From positions 1-51,421 of the forward strand of contig NZ_CAJYIS010000079.1 in assembly GCF_913775425.1 (NCBI RefSeq): a stretch of 51,421 nucleotides of DNA, written 5' to 3'. The position numbers and the translations under genes are program-made. This DNA is from an uncultured Enterococcus sp. (GTDB lineage: Bacteria; Bacillota; Bacilli; Lactobacillales; Enterococcaceae). Of the stretch, positions 15,961 through 25,212 are shown piece after piece. The first letter of the stretch is position 1; each line of letters starts with the position of its first letter. The notes beneath the pieces were generated by a model. It did no database searches. It was not told the DNA's origin and worked only from the letters and a program-made list of their open reading frames with translations.

Positions 15961-17030
15961 ATGAAATAGCCTCCAATCATCAGTAGGATGGCTAAAATAA
16001 CAAAAATCCCAGCAGATGCTAGACCTAATTTTTGATAACTCAATGGTAAGACACCGCTTGTTTTTCCGGTTTGACCGTTCATTGCGTAATAAAAAGGGGT
16101 CTGACGATCTTGTGCTTGATACGTCACAAGCCATACGGGTAATAACACATATTCATTTTGTTCATTTAGAATTTGCGCAGAGCTTTGTGTTGTACGAAAC
16201 GTAGTGTAACCATTGACCGTATTGCGTAATAATTGGCTACTAGCTTCAGTCAGTTCTTGATCGACAGTTGGCTTGATCTCGATAAATTCTAGATCACGTT
16301 TTTCTGCCTGAAAACCAGAGAGATATTGGTTTTGAAAAGGAACAGCTTTTTCTAAAGGAAACGGTTGTACGCCGGTCACCATTTTTTGTTGGGTATTTTT
16401 GGATAGAGCATGTTTGATAAATTCTCTAAACTGCATCTTTCCTTGTCGTCTTACGGCAAATGTTTTCGTTTCCGTGTATTCAATGTCGCCTACGATCCAG
16501 ACACGAATCGAGGTTCCGACACCAGATAATTCTCCTTTTGTTTGTGCATCGACCGACCAGTAGGGGAAGTAGACACCGGTCAATTTTTCGACTTGTGCTT
16601 CATCAAAAAAGTTTTTTGGCACAAACCATTTCTTTTTCGCCCAAGCTAAGAATGTTTCTTTTGCTTCTTCTTTGTCGATGGCAAAAGGCAAGACACGACT
16701 AGGTAAGAATTTACCGCTTAAACGTCCAGTCAAGACGACTGGATTATGGCAAAAGTAACAATAAGTTGCCGCAGTCGTTGCATCGGTCACGATCTCAGCA
16801 CCACAACTTGGACAAGTAAACAGTTCCATCTCTGCTTCTTCTTGACCCACATTGGTTTCAGAGATGACCGGGTCTACATCGACGTGGGCTTCTTGTTGTG
16901 CTTGTTCAGCTTGGGTGACTTCTTGTGCGGTGAAAATACTTAAACAATAAGGGCAGTGAAACTTTTGATCACTCGGATCAAAAGTGAGTGCACCGCCACA
17001 ATTAGGACATTTATGTGTTATGACGTCCAT
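15957..17030 (-). CDS. zinc-ribbon membrane protein, YdjG-like
   Basis: 357-aa protein with two N-terminal zinc ribbons (CPNC...CPYC at about residues 8-29; CPSC...CYFC at about 73-94), a long central domain with FPYWSVDAQTKGELSG, and a C-terminal membrane helix (about 335-355). This is the YdjG layout. The predicted location is the inner membrane with the ribbons inside. It is flanked by the YdjI-like and YdjH-like genes on one message. GGAGGTGATG lies upstream of the ATG at a somewhat long spacing. Confidence 0.75.
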   Translation of the reverse strand: MDVITHKCPNCGGALTFDPSDQKFHCPYCLSIFTAQEVTQAEQAQQEAHVDVDPVISETNVGQEEAEMELFTCPSCGAEIVTDATTAATYCYFCHNPVVLTGRLSGKFLPSRVLPFAIDKEEAKETFLAWAKKKWFVPKNFFDEAQVEKLTGVYFPYWSVDAQTKGELSGVGTSIRVWIVGDIEYTETKTFAVRRQGKMQFREFIKHALSKNTQQKMVTGVQPFPLEKAVPFQNQYLSGFQAEKRDLEFIEIKPTVDQELTEASSQLLRNTVNGYTTFRTTQSSAQILNEQNEYVLLPVWLVTYQAQDRQTPFYYAMNGQTGKTSGVLPLSYQKLGLASAGIFVILAILLMIGGYFI

Positions 17031-17049
17031 CGATCTTCATCACCTCCAA

Positions 17050-18267
17050 CTAATCTAAGGGTATTGCCTGAAATGGTTGGCCACACTCTGGACAGAACTT
17101 AGGCACACCATTTGATAAATCTACGACTTCATGACAAGCCGCACACTTCATCTTGATGCTAGGAGTGGTGCTGGGTTTTGGTGTTCCACAATTACTGCAG
17201 AATTTCCCTTGGTTTTCTTGCCCACATTCTGTACACGTCCAACTATTTGTTTGTTGCTGTTGCTGTTGTTGCATTTGGGCTTGATTGTTTTGTGACGCTT
17301 GGTTCATAAAACCGCCAGCCGCATTCATCCCAAGGTTGACTCCCATAAACCCATTTGTAGCACCATTTGGGTTACTCCCAGCATTTTTAATCCCTTCTGC
17401 AACAGCACCTTGCACATAACCTTCGCGAATACCAGGATCTCCTAACATCGCCCCTTGATTACGCATATTGATCAATTTCATTGAATCATCGGTATACGAA
17501 ATACTTGCGACTGCAACTGAGACGATTTCCATTCCACGAAGGTCACGCCATTCATCGTCTAGTACTTGGCTCATGTATTTGCTTAGCGCCATGCTTTTAG
17601 AAGGAACATAAGAAATTCGTTCTCCATCAGCTGACATTTGATTGATCGATGTTTGCAAAGCTGTTAAAAATTCAGCTAAGTATTGTTCGTTGATATCTTG
17701 AATATCGACTTGTGTACGATCATGAGGAATCGCATTTTTATAAAACAAGATCGGATCTGTGATCTTGATTGAATAGGTTCCATGTGCACGTAAAAATAAT
17801 TCGGCGTTGTAGAAATTATCAAAATAATTCAAAGGTGAAGCCGTCCCGAAGCGAATTCCTTTGATCTCTTGTAGATTGATATAGAAAATTTGTTGTTTTT
17901 GAGGTGTCACACCACCGTATTTAAACCGATCAAACGTTTCGGCAATGGCTTCTTTCAATGAACCATTGAGCATTGAAGGAGCAGAATGATTTGCGATCGT
18001 ATAATAGCCTTCTTCAGCAGTGTAGTCGATGATTTTTCCGCCGTCGACTAACAACATCATCATATTTGGATAAACGTGAACGACAGTACCGTCTGTTAAC
18101 ACATCATCGGTTCCTTTTTTATTCGCGCCACGTTTACTGTCTTTGCGAACCTTGACTCCTTTGGTCAAGACAGTGGTATCACTCATGCGATCAGGTTCGA
18201 TGACTTCGACCCATTGATCGGCTAATCCGCCGCCGATCATACTTGTTGCTGCTTTGATTAATCCCAT
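17050..18267 (-). CDS. SPFH-domain/virion-core-like protein with C-terminal zinc ribbons, YdjI-like
   Basis: 405-aa protein. Residues 1-320 fit the SPFH-type 'virion core' family to which B. subtilis YdjI belongs (start MGLIKAATSMIGGGLADQW). A Gln-rich linker of ten or more glutamines (about residues 327-345) leads to two C-terminal zinc ribbons (CTECGQ...CSNCG and CAAC...CPECG). In B. subtilis YdjI sits in an operon with pspA and ydjGH; here no pspA is seen in the window. The gene is first of the unit, with AAGGAGG before the ATG. Confidence 0.75.
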   Translation of the reverse strand: MGLIKAATSMIGGGLADQWVEVIEPDRMSDTTVLTKGVKVRKDSKRGANKKGTDDVLTDGTVVHVYPNMMMLLVDGGKIIDYTAEEGYYTIANHSAPSMLNGSLKEAIAETFDRFKYGGVTPQKQQIFYINLQEIKGIRFGTASPLNYFDNFYNAELFLRAHGTYSIKITDPILFYKNAIPHDRTQVDIQDINEQYLAEFLTALQTSINQMSADGERISYVPSKSMALSKYMSQVLDDEWRDLRGMEIVSVAVASISYTDDSMKLINMRNQGAMLGDPGIREGYVQGAVAEGIKNAGSNPNGATNGFMGVNLGMNAAGGFMNQASQNNQAQMQQQQQQQTNSWTCTECGQENQGKFCSNCGTPKPSTTPSIKMKCAACHEVVDLSNGVPKFCPECGQPFQAIPLD

Positions 18268-18305
18268 TCTAAATTCCTCCTTAAAGTGGTTATAAAACTG
18301 TCTTT

Positions 18306-18340
18306 AGTATACCATATCTTGAATTTAAACGGATATCCGT
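18306..18340 (-). promoter_or_regulatory. promoter and palindrome of the YdjI/G/H-like operon
   Basis: Minus-strand TATACT (18306-18311) with TGG gives an extended -10; no clear -35 is seen. A perfect 12-bp palindrome ACGGATATCCGT (18329-18340) lies where the -35 would be and could be an operator. Confidence 0.45.
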
Positions 18341-18380
18341 CCAAGGTCTTAGAGCTTTTCATAGAAATGAGTAGCGGTGC

Positions 18381-18409
18381 TTTATTTTTAAGGGGAAATT
18401 TCGTATAAT
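18381..18409 (+). promoter_or_regulatory. dnaX promoter
   Basis: -10 TATAAT (18404-18409) with a weak -35 TTTATT (18381-18386) at 17 bp. dnaX starts at 18445 behind AGAGGGG. Confidence 0.5.
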
Positions 18410-18444
18410 GGTAGTTAGTAAATTTTTTTAAGAGGGGATAAATT

Positions 18445-20148
18445 ATGGCCTATCAAGCACTTTATCGAGTATTTCGTTCGCAACGCTTTGATGCGATCGT
18501 CGGGCAACGTGCGATCACGCAAACGCTAAAAAATGCGATCGTGCAAGAACAGATCTCGCATGCCTATTTGTTTACTGGACCGAGAGGAACGGGAAAAACA
18601 AGTGCGGCTAAAATTTTCGCCAAAGCAATCAACTGTCCCAATAGTGTGGATGGGGAGCCATGTAATGAATGTGAGATGTGTCTGTCGATTACAAATGGGA
18701 GTCAAGAAGATGTGATCGAAATCGATGCGGCAAGTAACAATGGTGTCGAAGAGATTCGTTTTATTCGTGACCGTGCCAACTATGCACCGACACAAGCAAT
18801 GTACAAAATCTATATTATTGATGAAGTCCACATGTTGTCGACTGGGGCATTTAATGCCTTGTTAAAAACATTAGAAGAACCAAAGAAAAATGTGATTTTT
18901 ATCTTAGCCACAACGGAACCACACAAAATTCCAGCAACGATCATCTCTAGAACGCAACGCTTTGATTTCAAACGGATCCAAGTGGCCGATATCGTCGATC
19001 ATCTAGCAGAGATCTTACAGGAACTACATGTCGAATACGAGTCAAACGCACTGACGATCATCGCTCGTTCTGCAGAAGGTGGAATGCGGGATGCGCTAAG
19101 TATTTTAGACCAAGCCATCGCATTTAGTGACGGACAAATTACCGAACAACATGCATTAGAAGTAACAGGAAGTTTGACCAATGAGAAAATGGATCATTTT
19201 TTACAAGCTTGTCTAAATGAAGAAGTATCGGATGCATTGAGACAATTACAGCTGATGTTAGAAGATGGCAAAGAGAGCAATCGATTATTGGAAAATTTAT
19301 TGTTTTATTGTCGAGACATCTTACTCTATCAACAAGCACCTGATTTATTGATCCAAGAAGGAAAGCAATTGAGTGAAGGATTTGAACAATTGACGCAACA
19401 AGTGCCAGCTGAACAAATCTATACATGGATCAAAATTTTAAATGAGACCCAACAAGAAATACGGTTTACGACAAGTCCAGGAATTTATCTGGAAGTTGCG
19501 ACGGTGAAACTAGCGGCAAAACAACAACCGACAGTCGTTGGAACCACACAAGCAAATCCCAATCAACTGCAAGCTGTTCAGCAAGAAATCGACGAATTAC
19601 GCCAACAGCTCAAACAAGTCACAAGCCGTCCACAAGAAGCACCGAAACCTAAAAATCAAGTACGCCAAGTCACGAGTACGTATCGTGTTCCAAGAGAACG
19701 GGTCAATCAAGTGTTAGCAAAAGCGACCAAAGAACGGATGCTACAAGTCAAAGAAATCTGGGAAGATCTACTTGCTTCACTTAGTCCAACACAAAAAGCA
19801 ATGTTGCGTGCTAGTGAACCAAAGGCTGCTAGTGATAATGGATTGGTTATTGCATTTGATTATGAGATTATCTGTCAACGGGCAACGAGTGATGCGGAAT
19901 TTTCGTTAGCGATCCATAATCAAATCAGCCGCTTTATTGCAGATTATGCACCAGAGTCGATTTTTATTACTCAAGGTGATTGGCCTGAACTACGAAATGA
20001 TTTTCTTGCAGGAAATCAAGGAGATGGTACACTAGAGGTAGAAGATGCTGCAGATGGAGAAGTTTCACTTTTACCAGAAACTGAGGATCTTGTCGTCACC
20101 AAAGCACAAGAGTTATTTGGTGATTTGATTAAAATAGAAGAAAATTAA
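18445..20148 (+). CDS. dnaX: DNA polymerase III subunit gamma/tau
   Basis: 567-aa clamp-loader ATPase. Walker A GPRGTGKT at residues 45-52, zinc-finger Cys 64, 73, 76 and 79, IDEVHMLS Walker B, and the sensor region LATTEPHKIPATIISRTQRF. The C-terminal third carries a coiled-coil-like Gln-rich stretch (about 375-400) and the tau extension. It begins the dnaX-ybaB-recR unit; the gap to ybaB is 20 bases. Confidence 0.95.
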   Translation: MAYQALYRVFRSQRFDAIVGQRAITQTLKNAIVQEQISHAYLFTGPRGTGKTSAAKIFAKAINCPNSVDGEPCNECEMCLSITNGSQEDVIEIDAASNNGVEEIRFIRDRANYAPTQAMYKIYIIDEVHMLSTGAFNALLKTLEEPKKNVIFILATTEPHKIPATIISRTQRFDFKRIQVADIVDHLAEILQELHVEYESNALTIIARSAEGGMRDALSILDQAIAFSDGQITEQHALEVTGSLTNEKMDHFLQACLNEEVSDALRQLQLMLEDGKESNRLLENLLFYCRDILLYQQAPDLLIQEGKQLSEGFEQLTQQVPAEQIYTWIKILNETQQEIRFTTSPGIYLEVATVKLAAKQQPTVVGTTQANPNQLQAVQQEIDELRQQLKQVTSRPQEAPKPKNQVRQVTSTYRVPRERVNQVLAKATKERMLQVKEIWEDLLASLSPTQKAMLRASEPKAASDNGLVIAFDYEIICQRATSDAEFSLAIHNQISRFIADYAPESIFITQGDWPELRNDFLAGNQGDGTLEVEDAADGEVSLLPETEDLVVTKAQELFGDLIKIEEN

Positions 20149-20168
20149 ATGAAATGAGGATATAAATT

Positions 20169-20483
20169 ATGATGCGTGGAATGGGAAATATGCAAGGCAT
20201 GATGAAACAAGTACAAAAAATGCAAAAAGAGATGGGACAAGCGCAAGAAGCGTTAAATCAAAAAGAATTTACTGGTGAATCAACAAACGGTTATGTAAAA
20301 GTAACCGTAACGGGAGACCGTAAAGTCAAAGCAGTCACAATCGCACCAGAAGTCGTGGATCCAGACGATGTGGAAATGTTAGAAGATCTAGTAGCATTAG
20401 CTGTGAATGATGTGATCAGTAAAGTCGAAAAAGAAATCGAATCAACGATGGGCAAATATACTAAAGGCTTACCAGGATTCTAA
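20169..20483 (+). CDS. nucleoid-associated protein, YbaB/EbfC family
   Basis: 104-aa small DNA-binding protein with a Met/Gln-rich N-terminal helix and core [32 protein letters not shown]. YbaB/EbfC proteins form dimers that bind DNA; a role with recR is suggested only by the constant dnaX-ybaB-recR order. Two adjacent ATG codons (20169, 20172) follow AATGAGGA; either could be the start. Confidence 0.92.
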   Translation: MMRGMGNMQGMMKQVQKMQKEMGQAQEALNQKEFTGESTNGYVKVTVTGDRKVKAVTIAPEVVDPDDVEMLEDLVALAVNDVISKVEKEIESTMGKYTKGLPGF

Positions 20484-20500
20484 GATAGGGGCAAAATGGT

Positions 20501-21097
20501 ATGCAATATCCAGAACCAATCGCGCGTTTGATCGCGAGTTATATGAATTTACCCGGTATTGGCCAAAAGACGGCGACACGACTAGCTTTTTATACGATCG
20601 ATATGAAAGATGAAACCGTAAATGAATTTGCTAAATCGTTACTAAGTGCTAAACGTGATCTACATTTTTGTTCAGTGTGTGGCAATATTACACAAGAAGA
20701 TCCTTGTGAAATCTGTGCAGATACAACACGTGACAAAAGCATTATTTTAGTCGTCGAAGAGCCTAAAGATGTGATGTCATTAGAGAAAATGCGCGAGTAT
20801 CGTGGATTGTATCATGTGTTGCACGGGGTATTGTCTCCGATGGAAGGAACGGGTCCAGAAGATATCAATTTATCTTCTTTGATCGAACGCTTGCATGATG
20901 ATAGTGTCAAAGAAGTCATTATCGCAACGAATGCAACGACTGAAGGAGAAGCGACAGCGATGTATCTTTCGCGATTGATCAAACCTGCAGGAATCAAAGT
21001 GACGCGACTAGCGCATGGGTTATCTGTAGGAAGCGATATCGAGTACGCAGATGAAGTCACGTTATTAAAAGCTGTTGAAGGCAGAAGAGAAATCTAG
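20501..21097 (+). CDS. recR: recombination mediator protein RecR
   Basis: 198-aa RecR, which works with RecF/RecO to load RecA on gapped DNA. An HhH segment ([14 protein letters not shown], residues 17-30), zinc finger C57-C60-C69-C72, and a Toprim domain with [14 protein letters not shown] and [31 protein letters not shown] supplies a moderate RBS. Confidence 0.95.
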   Translation: MQYPEPIARLIASYMNLPGIGQKTATRLAFYTIDMKDETVNEFAKSLLSAKRDLHFCSVCGNITQEDPCEICADTTRDKSIILVVEEPKDVMSLEKMREYRGLYHVLHGVLSPMEGTGPEDINLSSLIERLHDDSVKEVIIATNATTEGEATAMYLSRLIKPAGIKVTRLAHGLSVGSDIEYADEVTLLKAVEGRREI

Positions 21098-21125
21098 TGT
21101 GAACTAGTAAGATGGAGGAAAAACG

Positions 21126-21770
21126 TTGAACGGTTTATTTATCACAATCGAAGGACCAGATGGAGCAGGGAAAACAACAGTTATGAACGAGTTGTTCCCG
21201 ATTTTACAACGCACCATGAAAAAAGAAATTATTCGGACAAGAGAACCTGGGGGCAGCCAGATCGCAGAACGGATCCGTAAGATCATTTTAGATCCAACAC
21301 ATGAAGAAATGGACGAACGCACAGAAGCATTGCTTTATGCCGCAGCAAGACGTCAGCATTTGATCGAAGTGATCTTGCCTAATCTAGAAAAAGGAAATGT
21401 CATTTTGTGTGACCGCTTTGTAGATAGCTCGCTAGCCTATCAAGGGTCTGGTCGTCGCATTGGAGTCGATAAAATCGCGCAGATCAATGAGTTTGCTACA
21501 GAAGGGTTGAGCCCTGACTTCACGCTTTATCTTGATATCGATTCTGATGAAGGATTACGTCGAATCGCACGTCATCGGAATACACAGGTTGACCGATTGG
21601 AGCTTGAAGGGTTAGAATTTCATCAAAGGGTCCGTCACTCTTATTTAAAATTGGCGGAAGCAAATCCAGAACGAATCCATACGATCAATGCAAAACAGGG
21701 GATTCAAGTCGTTGTCGATGAATGTTTTGCAAAAATCAAAGAGACTTACCCAAACTTTTTTGAGGAGTGA
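21126..21770 (+). CDS. tmk: thymidylate kinase
   Basis: 214-aa dTMP kinase, making dTDP for DNA synthesis. P-loop GPDGAGKT is at residues 10-17; the DR of CDRFVDSSLAYQG and the lid region are present. The start is TTG at 21126, directed by GATGGAGG ten bases upstream; no ATG is near. The gene overlaps nothing and is followed six bases later by darA. Confidence 0.94.
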   Translation: MNGLFITIEGPDGAGKTTVMNELFPILQRTMKKEIIRTREPGGSQIAERIRKIILDPTHEEMDERTEALLYAAARRQHLIEVILPNLEKGNVILCDRFVDSSLAYQGSGRRIGVDKIAQINEFATEGLSPDFTLYLDIDSDEGLRRIARHRNTQVDRLELEGLEFHQRVRHSYLKLAEANPERIHTINAKQGIQVVVDECFAKIKETYPNFFEE

Positions 21771-21775
21771 GAGAC

Positions 21776-22105
21776 ATGAAATTAGTAATCGCGATTGTAC
21801 AAGACAAGGATAGTAACCGTTTGGCAAATGAGTTTATCGATGCAAATATCCGCGCGACCAAATTATCTTCTACTGGTGGATTTTTAAAAGCCGGAAATAG
21901 TACGTTTATCGTAGGGATTGAAGATGAACGCGTGGAAGAAGCTTTAGGATTGATCAAAAAAACGTGTCAATCAAGACATCAATACGTCTCAACGCCGATG
22001 TCTTTAGACATCTCACTAGATGGTCAAGTACCTTATCCAGTTGAAGTTGAAGTAGGTGGTGCGACTGTCTTTGTCCTACCAATGGAAGGATTTTATCACT
22101 ACTAA
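21776..22105 (+). CDS. darA: PII-like cyclic di-AMP receptor DarA (PstA)
   Basis: 109-aa PII-like trimeric protein that binds c-di-AMP (DarA in B. subtilis, PstA in Listeria and S. aureus). The start KLVIAIVQDKDSNRLANEFID and TKLSSTGGFLKAGNSTF match the ligand-binding loops. ATG at 21776 is used; the GTG at 21767 is inside the GAGGAGTG ribosome-binding site. Its target is unknown in any organism to my knowledge. Sits between tmk and holB as in other Firmicutes. Confidence 0.92.
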   Translation: MKLVIAIVQDKDSNRLANEFIDANIRATKLSSTGGFLKAGNSTFIVGIEDERVEEALGLIKKTCQSRHQYVSTPMSLDISLDGQVPYPVEVEVGGATVFVLPMEGFYHY

Positions 22106-22122
22106 ACAGTTGAGGAGAGGCT

Positions 22123-23037
22123 ATGGAGGAAACTGAATTTTTACGTGAATACCAACCACGTCTCTTAACGCAAATGACAAAAATGATGGAGCATGAGCAT
22201 CTCGCTCATGCTTATCTTTTTGAAGGCGATGAAGGGACAGGTAAACATGAGTTAAGTATGTGGCTCGCAAAGCGGATGTTTTGTGAGCAAATACAAGATG
22301 GCAATCCTTGTGATCAATGCTTACAATGTATGCGGATCGACCAAAATGAGCATCCTAACGTACAAGTCATTAAACCAGACGGACAAATGATCAAAGTCGA
22401 TCAGATTCGCCAGTTGCAAGCGGAATTTTCAAAAACAGGATTTGAAACACGGGATCAATGTTTTATTATCCGTCAAGCAGATACGATGAGTAGCAGTGCT
22501 GCGAATAGTTTATTGAAGTTTTTAGAAGAGCCGCCAGGTAGTTTCGTTGCGATACTTGAAACAAATAGTTTAGGAAAAGTGCTCCCGACGATCCAATCAC
22601 GCTGCCAATTGATCCACTTCTCTCCGTTATCTAAAGCACATTTGATTGAAAAATTACACGCAACAGGAATTTCTGAGAAGACGGCTGCTTTGTTGGCGCA
22701 ATTGACCAATAGTTTTTCAAAAGCAGTTGAAATCTCTGAAGATGAATGGTTTAATGAAAGTAAAGAGATTGCGAAAAAGTGGTTCGATCAATTGAGTGCA
22801 AAAACACCAGATGCGTTTTTATTTGTACAAAAACAGTTGGTACCACTCGCTAAAGAAAAACACCAACAACTGATGTTGCTAAAAATCATTCAAGGCTATT
22901 ATGAAGAAGCATTCCAAACAGGTAAGATTTCATATCAAGAAATCGAATGTTTATTGCAAGCACAACGAAAAATACAAGCGAATGTTTCGTTTCAAAATAG
23001 TATGGAACAATTTGCGTTGCGTGTGGTCTCAAGTTAA
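22123..23037 (+). CDS. holB: DNA polymerase III subunit delta'
   Basis: 304-aa clamp-loader subunit. AAA+ fold with a degenerate P-loop (EGDEGTGKHEL), zinc-finger Cys in CEQIQDGNPCDQCLQC, and ADTMSSSAANSLLKFLEEPP. It does not need ATP hydrolysis itself; partner of gamma/tau encoded by dnaX 2 kb upstream. Followed by ricT after 12 bases. Confidence 0.93.
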   Translation: MEETEFLREYQPRLLTQMTKMMEHEHLAHAYLFEGDEGTGKHELSMWLAKRMFCEQIQDGNPCDQCLQCMRIDQNEHPNVQVIKPDGQMIKVDQIRQLQAEFSKTGFETRDQCFIIRQADTMSSSAANSLLKFLEEPPGSFVAILETNSLGKVLPTIQSRCQLIHFSPLSKAHLIEKLHATGISEKTAALLAQLTNSFSKAVEISEDEWFNESKEIAKKWFDQLSAKTPDAFLFVQKQLVPLAKEKHQQLMLLKIIQGYYEEAFQTGKISYQEIECLLQAQRKIQANVSFQNSMEQFALRVVSS

Positions 23038-23049
23038 AGGAGGGTCTAA

Positions 23050-23871
23050 ATGGTTGAAGTAATCGGCATTCGTTATCGTGCTGCCGGCCAAATCTATTAT
23101 TTTTCGCCTGGCTCAGAAACTTTTTTATACAATGATCAAGTCATCGTCCACGCTCAAGAAGCAATTCAGTTTGCAACTGTGGCGATTCCAAATAAACATG
23201 TATCTCCTGAGGATCTACCAAATGAGGTGCGTCCGATCCTTCGTCGTGCGAGTGCACAAGATATCGAAAAACATGAAGCAAATTTAAAAGATGCTAAAGC
23301 TGCATTACAAGTCGGAAAACAAAAAATTCGTGAACATGAACTGGCGATGAAGTTGATCCATATTGAATATACGTTTGATCGTGCGAAAATGATTTTCCAA
23401 TTTACGGCAGATAATCGTATCGATTTTCGTGAATTGGTCAAAGAATTAGCAAGTATTTTTAAAACCCGTATCGAGCTAAGACAAGTCGGGGTGCGGGATG
23501 AGGCAAAGATTCTAGGGGGGATCGGTCCATGTGGACGCCAACTGTGTTGTTCGACTTTCTTAGGTGATTTTGTTCCCGTATCGATCAAAATGGCAAAAGA
23601 TCAAGGCTTGTCATTGAATCCTGCTAAAATTTCTGGATTGTGTGGCCGTTTGATGTGTTGTTTGAATTATGAAAACGACGAATACGAACAAGCGAAAAAA
23701 GAGTTGCCAGACTATGGTCAAGAAGTCGTTACACCAGAAGGTAAGGGGAAAGTTGTGGGCTTGAATCTTTTAAGTCGCATCGTGCAAGTACGCTTATTTG
23801 GTGGACCACCGACTGCTGTCGAATATGAGTATGAAGAATTAAAAGCAGGTGAAGGGCATGAAAATGGATAA
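23050..23871 (+). CDS. ricT: PSP1 domain protein RicT (YaaT)
   Basis: 273-aa RicT, which in B. subtilis joins RicA and RicF in an Fe-S complex that activates RNase Y-dependent mRNA processing. The Cys-rich part GPCGRQLCCSTF and SGLCGRLMCCLNYE holds the expected cluster ligands. AAAGGAGGG before ATG. Its 3' end overlaps yabA by eight bases. ricA and ricF are not in this window. Confidence 0.92.
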   Translation: MVEVIGIRYRAAGQIYYFSPGSETFLYNDQVIVHAQEAIQFATVAIPNKHVSPEDLPNEVRPILRRASAQDIEKHEANLKDAKAALQVGKQKIREHELAMKLIHIEYTFDRAKMIFQFTADNRIDFRELVKELASIFKTRIELRQVGVRDEAKILGGIGPCGRQLCCSTFLGDFVPVSIKMAKDQGLSLNPAKISGLCGRLMCCLNYENDEYEQAKKELPDYGQEVVTPEGKGKVVGLNLLSRIVQVRLFGGPPTAVEYEYEELKAGEGHENG

Positions 23872-24211
23872 ACGTTCGTTATATGATGGGTTAAACCAAT
23901 TCGAAGGTGAATTTCGTGCATTATTGGCGAATTTAGTCGAAATGAAAACCTCTTTACAAGAAGTCGTGGAGAAGAACACTCAGCTAGAACTTGAAAATCA
24001 ACGCTTGCGTGATCATATCCGTGAGTTGAATCAAACAGCTGAAACACCTGCTGAAAAAGTTACACAAGAATTATCAAAATCACGGATGAACTTAGAAAAA
24101 ATCTATGAAGAAGGATTTCATGTTTGCTATGACCTTTATGGCTCAAGACGTGAGCATGATGAACCGTGTGCCTTTTGTCTAGAAGTAATTTATCGAGAGA
24201 TCGGTAAATAG
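23864..24211 (+). CDS. yabA: replication initiation control protein YabA
   Basis: 115-aa regulator that binds DnaA and DnaN to limit initiation. N-terminal coiled coil (about residues 10-60, LVEMKTSLQEVVEKNTQLELENQRLRDHI) and C-terminal zinc motif with HVCYD and CAFC. ATG at 23864 gives the family start MDKRSLYDGL; in-frame starts at 23858 and 23849 are possible but less like the family. Overlaps ricT. Confidence 0.9.
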   Translation: MDKRSLYDGLNQFEGEFRALLANLVEMKTSLQEVVEKNTQLELENQRLRDHIRELNQTAETPAEKVTQELSKSRMNLEKIYEEGFHVCYDLYGSRREHDEPCAFCLEVIYREIGK

Positions 24212-24229
24212 TTTAATACGAAAAAAACT

Positions 24230-24261
24230 AGAAGAAAGCAAATCTTGCTTTCTTCTTTTTT
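24230..24261 (+). terminator. terminator/attenuator between yabA and rsmI
   Basis: AGAAGAAAGCAA (24230-24241) pairs perfectly with TTGCTTTCTTCT (24245-24256), followed by T; the rsmI ribosome-binding site AAAGGAG comes right after, so partial read-through is needed for rsmI unless it has its own promoter. Confidence 0.75.
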
Positions 24262-24274
24262 AAAGGAGTACCGT

Positions 24275-25135
24275 ATGCAACAGCAAAAAAGTTATAAACA
24301 AGCGACTCGTGGGGCACTTTACCTTGTTCCCACACCGATTGGAAATTTAGAAGATATGACGTTTCGAGCAGTTAAAATTTTGAATCAAGCTGATTTGATT
24401 GCCAGTGAAGACACTCGAAACACACAGAAATTACTCAATCATTTTGAAATCCAAACCCCACAAAAAAGTTTCCATGAACACAATTACCAAGAACGAATCC
24501 CGCAATTACTGAATTTGTTAACTGAAGGAAAAATGATCGCACAAGTCAGTGATGCAGGAATGCCTTCAATCAGTGATCCTGGTCAAGAATTAGTGGCAGC
24601 TTGCCTTGAACAAGAAATCCCAGTCATCTCATTGCCAGGGCCGACCGCAGGATTGACAGCGTTGATCGCTTCAGGACTTAAAGCGCAACCGAATCTATTT
24701 TATGGGTTTTTACCTCGTAAAAAAAAGGTGCAACAAGAAGCACTAGCAGCACTCGAATCACAAGAGGCGACGATAATGTTTTACGAATCTCCTCATCGTG
24801 TTCACGCGACATTAAGTGCAATGGTCGAAGTATTTGGACCAACTAGACAAGCAGTCATTTGTCGGGAGTTGACGAAGATTCATGAAGAATATTTACGTGG
24901 TACATTAGCTGAATTAGTCGCGTATACAAAAGACGCGACGTTAAAAGGTGAATGTTGTCTATTGGTTTCAGGTAAACTAGCTTCTGACGAACCGTTGAGT
25001 ACTGTCCCGCTCAAAGAACAAGTCGAAGAATTGATTACACAAGGGATGAAACCCAATGCTGCAATCAAAGAAGTAGCCAAAAAAATGCAGGTAACGCGCC
25101 AAGAAGTCTACGCGATTTATCATGAATTAACGTAA
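24275..25135 (+). CDS. rsmI: 16S rRNA (cytidine-1402 2'-O)-methyltransferase
   Basis: 286-aa tetrapyrrole-methylase-fold enzyme RsmI that 2'-O-methylates C1402 in the ribosomal P site. Conserved: LVPTPIGNLEDMTFRA, ASEDTRNTQKLL, SDAGMPSISDPGQ and the GECCLLVSG region. ATG at 24275 follows AAAGGAG; the longer frame runs through the terminator hairpin and is rejected. A core copy of the palindromic repeat begins one base after its stop. Confidence 0.93.
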   Translation: MQQQKSYKQATRGALYLVPTPIGNLEDMTFRAVKILNQADLIASEDTRNTQKLLNHFEIQTPQKSFHEHNYQERIPQLLNLLTEGKMIAQVSDAGMPSISDPGQELVAACLEQEIPVISLPGPTAGLTALIASGLKAQPNLFYGFLPRKKKVQQEALAALESQEATIMFYESPHRVHATLSAMVEVFGPTRQAVICRELTKIHEEYLRGTLAELVAYTKDATLKGECCLLVSGKLASDEPLSTVPLKEQVEELITQGMKPNAAIKEVAKKMQVTRQEVYAIYHELT

Positions 25136-25194
25136 AATAAGCCGAATCATTCTCGAAATAGGTGAACCTATTTTCGAAAAGAATTCGGCTTATT
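25136..25194. repeat. palindromic repeat element, copy B (core only, between rsmI and fbp)
   Basis: 59-bp core from AATAAGCC to GGCTTATT; the arms AATAAGCCGAATCATTCTCG and the facing strand pair with a few mismatches, around AAATAGGT / ACCTATTTT. No TGTGACAGAAGT-type ends are visible. The stop of rsmI ends at the base before it. It lies between convergent genes and can terminate transcription in both directions (T run follows on the plus strand). Confidence 0.82.
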
Positions 25195-25212
25195 TTTTTC
25201 GATCACACTCTC

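Noticed and set aside
17215-17275. A simple-sequence repeat or CRISPR-like array in the YdjI-like gene
   Set aside because: It is only a run of Gln codons coding for a linker; no spacer-repeat order.
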